DNA of 6,028 nt, taken from assembly GCA_021773655.1 (NCBI GenBank), contig JAJFJX010000099.1, positions 1-6,028 of the forward strand, in the 5' to 3' direction. The stretch comes from Panacagrimonas sp. (GTDB lineage: Bacteria; Pseudomonadota; Gammaproteobacteria; Nevskiales; Nevskiaceae). The notes beneath the pieces are model-generated. The model saw only the letters and a program-made list of their open reading frames with translations. It was not told where the DNA came from and did not search any database. Shown piece after piece: positions 1 to 4,727 of the stretch; positions within the stretch are counted from its first letter, which is position 1; each line of letters opens with the position of its first letter. A program made the translations under genes and the position numbers.

Positions 1-372
1 GAGCACCGCGTCGTCGGCCTGTGCCCGGAAGTGCTCGAACAGCACGCCGGGAACGAAGGCCTGGACGAAGGCTTGCGTGGCGCCGTCGTCGATGAACGCG
101 ATCGGCCGGGCGACGTGGGGTTCCACGCCCGGTGTCATGAACAGCCGCAGATTGCGCTGGTACTCGTAGCGCGCCAGCGGCACCGGGTGAAGACCGATGT
201 GCTTGGACACTGCCGCAGCGGCGTAGATCTTGACGGCCACCATCTGGCCCGCGCGCTCGATCAGATGCACCGACGAGCGTCGTCCGTCGCCGAGGCGGCG
301 GATCACGCGAACCCCGGACAGCCAGGTATGGCGTAGCGAATCCGGCAGGTCTGCGGCCCGCGGTCGATCCAT
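1..372 (-). CDS. Protein-kinase-like protein, 5' part (partial)
   Basis: This is an open frame of 124 codons, read leftwards from ATG at 372-370 and still open at the left edge. The translation looks like the N-terminal lobe of a protein-kinase-like fold. A glycine-rich stretch (residues 27-35, LGDGRRSSV) leads into VAVKIY, where K48 sits at the position of the nucleotide-binding lysine. A charged helix follows around YEYQRN (70-74), where E70 could be the salt-bridge glutamate, and then a hinge-like segment, AFVQAFVPGVLFEHF (101-115). The catalytic loop and metal-binding DFG region would lie beyond the window, so catalytic competence cannot be judged. It could be a Ser/Thr kinase, a lipopolysaccharide-kinase-like (InaA/WaaP type) protein or a small-molecule kinase. 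No clear Shine-Dalgarno precedes the ATG, so the start is only probable. The kinase-like fold is inferred from motif layout; the substrate is unknown. Confidence 0.72.
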   Translation of the reverse strand, partial: MDRPRAADLPDSLRHTWLSGVRVIRRLGDGRRSSVHLIERAGQMVAVKIYAAAAVSKHIGLHPVPLARYEYQRNLRLFMTPGVEPHVARPIAFIDDGATQAFVQAFVPGVLFEHFRAQADDAVL

Positions 373-504
373 CAGGGTCGCGCGCCGGGGGTTTGGTCGC
401 GGCGGTCGGACAGGCCGGTGGGCAAACCGGAACCTGTGGGATGTGCCGCGGCGGGCGTGCGGGCTGGCGGGAATCGTTGTTTCTCCAGGTCCGCAGGTTT
501 CGCC

Positions 505-533
505 CTCACCGGCGCCGGCGACAGCCGTATAAT
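505..533 (+). promoter_or_regulatory. Likely sigma-70 promoter of the tRNA-Leu gene
   Basis: A perfect TATAAT -10 hexamer lies at 528-533, ending 22 bp before the mature tRNA 5' end. The best -35 candidate at 17-bp spacing is CTCACC (505-510), which matches TTGACA at only 3 of 6 positions. A GC-rich stretch (CCCGTCCGC) follows the -10. Such discriminators are typical of stable-RNA promoters under stringent control, so growth-rate regulation is a reasonable inference. A 10-bp GC palindrome (509-518) overlaps the spacer but may be chance in DNA this rich in G and C. Confidence 0.6.
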
Positions 534-555
534 CCCGTCCGCAATCGCGCCCCGA

Positions 556-643
556 GCCTGAGTGGCGGAATCGGTAGACGCAGGGGACTCAAAATCCCCC
601 GGGGCAACCCCCCGTGTGAGTTCGAGTCTCACCTTAGGCACCA
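556..643 (+). tRNA. tRNA-Leu, anticodon CAA, with encoded CCA
   Basis: The full cloverleaf can be folded by hand. Acceptor stem GCCTGAG (556-562) pairs with CTTAGGC (633-639) with one G-T wobble. The anticodon stem GGGGA/TCCCC (583-587/595-599) encloses the seven-base loop CTCAAAA, giving anticodon CAA at 590-592, which reads UUG leucine codons. A long variable arm (about 600-615, GGGG pairing with CCCC) marks a class II tRNA, as expected for leucine. The T stem GTGAG/CTCAC (616-620/628-632) encloses TTCGAGT. Discriminator A640 is the leucine identity base, and CCA is encoded at 641-643. The last ten bases overlap the 3' end of a gene on the opposite strand. No terminator hairpin with a T-run is visible just downstream. 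Confidence 0.97.
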
Positions 644-1248
644 CGTGGTGATTGATTGCAGTGCTGCCAGACCCGGCAGCGATTGTTGGCCGGCATCGGA
701 TGATCGGCCAACAACCTCAGGCCGGATGCCGCGGCCAGCGCGTCCACCGCTTGTGCGTCGCGAATCCCCCGTCGCGGATCGTCTGACTTCAGTCTGGCGT
801 CGAACGCCGCATTGCTGGGGCTGCTGTAGACGCCGGCGTCGTTGAACGGGCCGTAGACGATCAGCAGCGCACCCGGCAGCAGCATCTCCGGCAGGCGCCG
901 GAACAGCGTCTGAACCTGCGCCCAGGACATGATGTGCAGGGTGTTGGCGGTGTAGATCGCGTCGTATCCGCCGGCTGGCCAGCGCACCTGCTCAACATCC
1001 AGCGCCAGCGGCGGCGGCGTATTGGGCAGCGCCGCATCGTCCAGCCAGGCACGGATGCCCTGCAGGTTCTCGCGCAGGTCCGCGCATTGCCAGCTCAGAT
1101 GCGGCAGCGCCGCGGCAAAGTGCACCGCGTGCTGGCCGGTGCCGCTGCCGATTTCCAGCACCCGACGGCGATCCGCGAGCAACGGTCCGATGCAGCGCAG
1201 GATCGGTTCACGATTGCGCTCGCTGCTTGGAGAGAATGGCTTGTCCAT
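634..1248 (-). CDS. DUF938-type SAM-dependent methyltransferase
   Basis: This 204-residue cytosolic protein has a class I (Rossmann-fold) methyltransferase core. Motif I is VLEIGSGTGQH (residues 30-40), the S-adenosylmethionine-binding loop. The N-terminus has the SERNREPIL segment (9-17), and ANTLHIMSW (101-109) and VYGPFN (131-136) lie at the expected later positions. This order is characteristic of the DUF938 family, whose substrate I do not know. The start at 1248 is preferred because the family pattern begins at MDKPFSPSSERN, and a GGAAG-like ribosome site lies a few bases upstream. The frame stays open further upstream to 1425, but that stretch overlaps the preceding gene and resembles no family. 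The TAA stop (636-634) lies inside the acceptor stem of the convergent tRNA-Leu, and the last few residues after NNRCRVWQ look like a non-conserved tail. It probably shares an operon with the small gene 22 bp upstream. Confidence 0.9.
   Translation of the reverse strand: MDKPFSPSSERNREPILRCIGPLLADRRRVLEIGSGTGQHAVHFAAALPHLSWQCADLRENLQGIRAWLDDAALPNTPPPLALDVEQVRWPAGGYDAIYTANTLHIMSWAQVQTLFRRLPEMLLPGALLIVYGPFNDAGVYSSPSNAAFDARLKSDDPRRGIRDAQAVDALAAASGLRLLADHPMPANNRCRVWQHCNQSPRGA
639..650. repeat. 12-bp perfect palindrome at the tRNA 3' end
   Basis: CACCACGTGGTG is identical to its reverse complement. It takes in the last acceptor base, the discriminator and CCA of the tRNA-Leu, plus seven bases downstream. 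As RNA it could form a 4-bp stem with an ACGT loop. No T-run follows, so it is not a convincing intrinsic terminator. It also encodes the last few codons of the methyltransferase on the other strand. Confidence 0.6.
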
Positions 1249-1270
1249 GCTTCCGGCCGACCCGCCCGCC

Positions 1271-1567
1271 TCAGTTCGAAAAGGCGTAGCGCAGCTCGCC
1301 GTGCAATCCGCAACCGCGGGCCCGGCGCAGTTCCTGGCAGAGGCGAGCGCCGGAACCTGGGTGTAGCTGGTGGAAACCCGAATCGGATCGGCCGCGCCCG
1401 AAGGCATCGTGCAGGGCGTCGTCACCCGTGCCCGCGGTGGCGGAGCTGATCGCGACGGCGGCGTACAGATTCCGGCCCGGCTCCCCTTCGCGATGCTGTG
1501 CGTGGGCCAGCAGTGGCGCTCCCATGCCCATCACCAGACCGGTGACGGCAATCAGCCTGATCCACAT
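1271..1567 (-). CDS. Small exported protein of unknown function
   Basis: This is a 98-residue predicted protein that I do not recognise. Residues 1-23 look like a classical Sec signal peptide: a short positive start, then a hydrophobic core (LIAVTGLVMGMGAPLL). AHA before Q24 is a plausible signal-peptidase I site, so the mature product would be about 75 residues in the periplasm or outer membrane. The mature part has two cysteines (C77, C86) that could form a disulfide, and it ends ELRYAFSN, somewhat like a terminal outer-membrane beta strand. NLYAAVAISSATA (33-45) could be another strand, so a barrel with its middle deleted is one possible but unproven reading. Third positions are GC-rich, most clearly in the first half. 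The start has AGGGA 12 bp upstream, a longer spacing than usual. The methyltransferase begins 22 bp after its stop, suggesting co-transcription. Confidence 0.6.
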   Translation of the reverse strand: MWIRLIAVTGLVMGMGAPLLAHAQHREGEPGRNLYAAVAISSATAGTGDDALHDAFGRGRSDSGFHQLHPGSGARLCQELRRARGCGLHGELRYAFSN

Positions 1568-1618
1568 AGCGTTTGTAGTTCCCTGTGTGCGGCCGGTCTG
1601 CAGGCGCCGATGGAGCCG

Positions 1619-1648
1619 ATTGTAATGATGCCGTCGCCTCGGTGACGA
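1619..1648 (-). promoter_or_regulatory. Likely leftward promoter for the exported-protein/methyltransferase pair
   Basis: On the minus strand, TACAAT (1624-1619) matches the -10 consensus at 5 of 6 positions. TCGTCA (1648-1643) matches the -35 consensus at 4 of 6, with an 18-bp spacer. The predicted start near 1612 leaves a leader of about 45 bases before the ATG at 1567. It lies in the 147-bp divergent region between the leftward pair and the rightward Nudix gene. No equally good rightward promoter is visible there; the best candidate is a weak TTGCCG (1649-1654) and TAAGCT (1674-1679) pair with a 19-bp spacer. Confidence 0.45.
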
Positions 1649-1714
1649 TTGCCGCCGCGCCAGCAGTTTTGCGTAAGCTGCCACGGTGTCCAGCAATTCA
1701 GACGCCTAACCGAG

Positions 1715-2323
1715 ATGACCGAGGTCCTGTTCTGCAACGCCTGCGGCAGTCGCGTCGAACACCGCATGCCCGAGGGCGATCACCTGCCGCGCCACCTGTG
1801 TCCATCCTGCGGACACATTCAATATTTCAATCCGCGGGTGATCGTCGGCTGCATCCCCGAGTGGGAAGACGGCCGAGTTCTGATGTGCAAGCGCAACATC
1901 GAACCCAGGTTCGGCCTGTGGACGTTTCCGGCCGGGTTCATGGAGCTTGGCGAAACCACTGCGCAGGGCGCGGCGCGGGAGACCCACGAAGAGTCCGGAG
2001 CCGACGTCGAGGTGGGTCAGATGCTGGCGGTGATCAACGTCCCGCACGTATCGCAGGTCTACATCGTGCACCGCGGGCGCATGCGCAGCCCCCACCATGG
2101 GCCGACACCGGAGAGCAGCCAGACGCGCCTGATGACCGAGGCCGAGATTCCCTGGGACCAGATCTCCTTTCCCACGGTCCATCACAGCCTGCGGTTCTAC
2201 TTTGCCGACCGCGCGCGTGGCCGGTTCGAGGTCCATACGCTGGACCTGACGCGCCAGCTTCGACAGCCGAGCAACCGCGAGGTCGGCACCGGAGACCCGC
2301 CACCGCGCCAGCCGGCGGAGTAG
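1715..2323 (+). CDS. Nudix hydrolase with N-terminal zinc ribbon
   Basis: This 202-residue cytosolic protein would hydrolyse a nucleoside diphosphate linked to another moiety. A zinc ribbon opens the protein: C7-x2-C10 and C29-x2-C32 are the likely zinc ligands. It is followed by IQYFNPRVIVGCIP, as in zinc-ribbon Nudix proteins related to NADH/ADP-ribose pyrophosphatases. The Nudix box is intact at residues 74-96: G74, E80, then R88-E89 and E92-E93 as the metal-binding REx2EE core, ending SGA. The downstream segment TEAEIPWDQISFPT (141-154) and a terminal YFADR also fit this subgroup. The exact substrate (NADH, ADP-ribose, FAD or other) cannot be read from the sequence. ATG at 1715 is preferred because it places the zinc ribbon at the N-terminus; the frame is open upstream to 1649. 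The SRPBCC gene starts 9 bp after the stop, so the two are probably co-transcribed. Confidence 0.92.
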   Translation: MTEVLFCNACGSRVEHRMPEGDHLPRHLCPSCGHIQYFNPRVIVGCIPEWEDGRVLMCKRNIEPRFGLWTFPAGFMELGETTAQGAARETHEESGADVEVGQMLAVINVPHVSQVYIVHRGRMRSPHHGPTPESSQTRLMTEAEIPWDQISFPTVHHSLRFYFADRARGRFEVHTLDLTRQLRQPSNREVGTGDPPPRQPAE

Positions 2324-2332
2324 ATTTGCGCC

Positions 2333-2800
2333 ATGCCCACGCAGTCGGCCCGTTTCGAGCAGTTCTTCGCCGCTCCGCAGGAGACGGTCTTCGCCTGGTT
2401 CGCGCAGCACCGCAACGTGGCGCGCCTGTTCGGCGGGCGGCTGGTGGACACCTGCCCGGCGCCCGCTGCGGACTCGGCACCTGACTCCGACGCCGCGCTC
2501 GGCGTCGGTTCGGTGCGGGTGGTACGCCTGGGCATGATCCGGCTGGAAGAGGCCATCACCGGCTTCGAGCCTGCGCAGTGCATCGAGTACCGCGTCGTGC
2601 GCGGCTGGCCAATCCGTGAACATCTGGGGCGCATGCGGTTCGCGGCGGTCGATGGCGGCACCCAGCTGGTCCATACGGTGGAGTTCGAGGTCGCCGTGCC
2701 GGGCCTGGGCGGCCTGATCGCAGGGCTGATGTGCGCCTCCTGGCGACGCAATATCCACCACGCGGTGGACGCGATCTCCGGTGCCACGCCGGACGCCTGA
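2333..2800 (+). CDS. SRPBCC-fold (START/polyketide-cyclase-like) protein
   Basis: This is a 155-residue predicted soluble protein. The opening FEQFFAAPQETVFAWFAQHRNVARLFGG (residues 8-35) is the usual first strand and helix pair of SRPBCC proteins, which form a helix-grip fold around a hydrophobic ligand cavity. The middle strands (GSVRVVRLGMIRLEEAITGFEPAQCIEYRVV) and the closing long helix after PGLGGLIAGLMCASWRRNIHHAV also fit. A Pro/Ala/Asp-rich loop at about 41-56 looks like an insertion between strands. The family includes lipid carriers, cyclases and stress-response proteins, so neither ligand nor catalysis can be stated. No good Shine-Dalgarno precedes the ATG, which lies 9 bp after the Nudix stop. 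Translation may therefore depend on ribosomes finishing the upstream gene. Confidence 0.82.
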   Translation: MPTQSARFEQFFAAPQETVFAWFAQHRNVARLFGGRLVDTCPAPAADSAPDSDAALGVGSVRVVRLGMIRLEEAITGFEPAQCIEYRVVRGWPIREHLGRMRFAAVDGGTQLVHTVEFEVAVPGLGGLIAGLMCASWRRNIHHAVDAISGATPDA

Positions 2801-2801
2801 G

Positions 2802-3068
2802 GTGAGCGCCCCCCAGGGATGCGCCGCCAGTGAGAAGGTCCGCAAGCCGCGGGTTGCCGATCCCGGTAGCCGGGCCGCGGCGCGACCGAGGTCGGTGCGG
2901 CCGACTTCGGCGCTGGCCGACGACACATCCGCGCTGTTGCCGGGAACGGGCCTGCTGCCGATGATCGGGACACCAAGCGCCGAGTCGGACGAAGACCGCG
3001 GCTTTGACGCTCTGGTGGCGGCCGCGGCAGCCGCGGCGGCCGTGCCGGCGGACCGGAAGCAACCATGA
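2802..3068 (+). CDS. Probable small Ala-rich disordered protein, coupled to the sensor gene
   Basis: This would be an 88-residue protein beginning at GTG 2802, one base after the SRPBCC stop. The same frame also has an ATG at 2781 that would overlap the upstream gene. The product is Arg/Pro/Ala-rich in its first half and has a short hydrophobic segment, ALLPGTGLLPMIG, around residues 46-58. An acidic patch (SAESDEDRGFD) and a run of eight alanines follow. No domain is recognised, and most of it is probably unstructured. Evidence that it is real: third positions are mostly G/C, it fills the whole 264-bp gap between two genes, and its TGA overlaps the next ATG as ATGA (3065-3068), a classic coupling arrangement. 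Evidence against: GC-rich DNA often leaves such frames open by chance. If real, it could be a partner of the sensor protein, but that is inference only. Confidence 0.5.
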   Translation: MSAPQGCAASEKVRKPRVADPGSRAAARPRSVRPTSALADDTSALLPGTGLLPMIGTPSAESDEDRGFDALVAAAAAAAAVPADRKQP

Positions 3069-4666
3069 CCCCGGCCGGGCAATGGGCGCGCCTGTTCCTG
3101 CCGGTGGCGATCGGCGTGGTGCTGGCCAGCGTCGCCACCGCGCGCCTGCAGTACCAGACCCGGCTGCAGGAACTCCGGGACGAGCAGTCACGTGGCCTGG
3201 CCCTGGCCGATCAGGACCTTTCCCGTCGCCTGCTGGACGCCGCGCTGGATCTGCGCGTCATTGCCGGATCGCCTGCCCTGCTGGCCTTCCTCGCAGATCC
3301 CGAGCCGGAGCAGCGGGCGCGGCTGCAACTGCTGATGCAGGTCTTTGTTGACCAGAAGCGGGCCTTCGACCGCTTCACCCTGTACCGGCCACAGGACCTG
3401 TTGCAGTCACGGCGCGGCGTGACCTCCAGAGGCGCGGTCGGTGCAGATGCGGCGCAGGCAGGCTGGAACCGGGCGCTCGAGATGACCTCGGACTTGCCCG
3501 CGGGCTCGATCCGCGTCTCCGGATTCGAGCTGCTGGAGGACCGGGACGGCCCGGTGCGCCCCTATCAGCCGGCGCTTTACCTCACCACACGGCTGCAGGT
3601 CGCCGGCGGCGAACAGGTCCTGCAGGCGCAATTGCGCGGGGCGGTCCTGCTCAAGCAACTGCGCGACATTCTCGCCAGTGATGAAGTCGATACCTGGCTG
3701 CTGGATCAGGACGGATACTGGCTGTACCACCCCGACCCGCAAAACCAGTGGGGGCGCCAGATCGACCCGACCCGGCGCCTGGACCGCCTTGCCCCCCGCC
3801 TGGCCGCGCGTCTGGATCACGACCAGGGCCAGGTGCGCGATGACGGCGCGCTGCTCGTGTTCCGTCGCCTGGGCCTGGCGCCGGCCGTCGCCGCCGAGGC
3901 CGGTCTGGCGCTGCCAGGCCCCCTGCTGGCGATCCAGCGGGTGACAGCCGAACGGCTGCCTTCACCCTTGCCGCTGCTGCCGCTCGGGGCGGGCGCCCTG
4001 CTGCTGATGCTGTGGGCGGCGGCAAGTGCCGGCATGGTGCGCATGCGGCTGCTGGCGACGCGGGCCGAACGACAGTCGCAGGATCTGCTCCAGGCCAGCC
4101 AGCGGGCCGCCCAGGAACAGGTCTGGATTCGTGAGCGGATCTACCAGCTCGGACTGAGCATCAACGCGGCGCCCGACCTGCGTCGCTTCGGCGAGGTTTT
4201 CCTGGCCCAGATCGCCCCCAGCCTGGCGATGGTGGCGGGCTGTCTCTACCACGTCGAGCAGCAGCGCTGCCTGCTGGTGGCGTCGTTCGGACTGGCGCCC
4301 GACGCCGCGCCGCGAGAGTTCGCGTTCGGACAGGGGCTGGTCGGCGAGGTGGCGCGCACGCACGAACTCCGCCGCATGACGCCGCCACCGCCGGGATATC
4401 TGGATCTGCGTGGCGGCCTGGGCAGCACGCCAGCGGCGGAATTGCGCGTGCTGCCGCTGTGGGTCCACGAACACTGCTTCGGCGTACTGGAACTGGCCTG
4501 CGCGCGCGTGCTCGATTCGCGCCAGGAAACCCTGCTCCATGAGCTGTCCCCGGTGCTGGCGCTGAACCTGGCCGGTCGTGGGGCGTCGGCGAGCCCACCG
4601 CCGAACCCGCCGCCGAGCCAGTCGGCGAGCCAAACGACGAGTCATTCAGTCGGACAGGGTCGCTGA
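3065..4666 (+). CDS. Two-TM sensor protein: Cache-like periplasmic domain plus cytoplasmic GAF, no output domain
   Basis: This 533-residue inner-membrane protein has TM1 at about residues 8-26 and TM2 at about 301-323, leaving some 275 residues in the periplasm. That part starts with a long helix and contains DQDGYWLYHPDP (214-225), the strand and turn pattern typical of double-Cache sensor domains, which usually bind small ligands. After TM2 a helical linker (about 325-360) leads into a GAF-like domain (about 360-503); FGQGLVGEVARTHELRRM and LRVLPLWVHEHCFGVLELA are its typical later strands. There is no HAMP domain and no histidine-kinase, GGDEF, EAL or methyl-accepting region. The protein ends in a low-complexity tail (505-533, SASPPPNPPPSQSASQTT). 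The output must come from another protein, or has been lost. GGAAG precedes the ATG, which overlaps the stop of the small upstream frame. Domain assignment is by pattern; the ligand is unknown. Confidence 0.82.
   Translation: MTPAGQWARLFLPVAIGVVLASVATARLQYQTRLQELRDEQSRGLALADQDLSRRLLDAALDLRVIAGSPALLAFLADPEPEQRARLQLLMQVFVDQKRAFDRFTLYRPQDLLQSRRGVTSRGAVGADAAQAGWNRALEMTSDLPAGSIRVSGFELLEDRDGPVRPYQPALYLTTRLQVAGGEQVLQAQLRGAVLLKQLRDILASDEVDTWLLDQDGYWLYHPDPQNQWGRQIDPTRRLDRLAPRLAARLDHDQGQVRDDGALLVFRRLGLAPAVAAEAGLALPGPLLAIQRVTAERLPSPLPLLPLGAGALLLMLWAAASAGMVRMRLLATRAERQSQDLLQASQRAAQEQVWIRERIYQLGLSINAAPDLRRFGEVFLAQIAPSLAMVAGCLYHVEQQRCLLVASFGLAPDAAPREFAFGQGLVGEVARTHELRRMTPPPPGYLDLRGGLGSTPAAELRVLPLWVHEHCFGVLELACARVLDSRQETLLHELSPVLALNLAGRGASASPPPNPPPSQSASQTTSHSVGQGR
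4585..4631 (+). repeat. 11-bp direct repeat in the sensor's low-complexity tail
   Basis: GTCGGCGAGCC occurs at 4585-4595 and again at 4621-4631. The copies are 36 bp apart, so they stay in frame and encode two Ser-Ala-Ser units in the Pro/Ser-rich C-terminus. The sequence between them is itself GCC-rich. The layout suits replication slippage and could make the tail length variable between strains. Confidence 0.5.
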
Positions 4667-4690
4667 CGGTTCAGCTTGTGCCGCTACACT
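4663..4690 (+). promoter_or_regulatory. Possible sigma-70 promoter for the AsmA-family gene
   Basis: CTGACG (4663-4668) matches the -35 consensus at 4 of 6 positions and overlaps the sensor stop codon. TACACT (4685-4690) matches the -10 consensus at 4 of 6, with a 16-bp spacer. Transcription would begin near 4697, giving a leader of about 30 bases containing AGGGA (4713-4717) before the ATG at 4728. It would allow expression of the AsmA gene apart from the upstream series. Confidence 0.4.
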
Positions 4691-4727
4691 CGGGCGCCGT
4701 TTTTCACGCTCCAGGGATCTCCTGCTC

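Noticed and set aside
1249..1425. 59-codon N-terminal extension of the methyltransferase
   Set aside because: It overlaps the small exported gene in another frame, has no family similarity, and the DUF938 pattern starts at 1248.
1649..1714. Upstream start for the Nudix gene, adding 22 residues that include CVSCH, which resembles a haem-binding CxxCH
   Set aside because: The zinc-ribbon family starts near ATG 1715, the extra residues have no signal peptide for haem attachment, and they lie in the promoter region. The CxxCH match is probably chance.
1585..2484. 299-codon rightward frame beginning before the Nudix gene
   Set aside because: It is an out-of-frame shadow of the Nudix and SRPBCC genes, Arg/Pro-rich with no domain.
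1706..3082. A 458-codon leftward open frame, the second-longest complete one in the window
   Set aside because: It runs antisense to the Nudix, SRPBCC and small Ala-rich genes. Its translation has no recognisable domain, while the opposite strand has clear family motifs. Long antisense frames are common in GC-rich DNA.
4693..4704. Possible terminator after the sensor gene (GGCGCC followed by five Ts)
   Set aside because: The palindrome has no room for a loop and no longer stem can be drawn. The stretch fits better as the leader downstream of a promoter.
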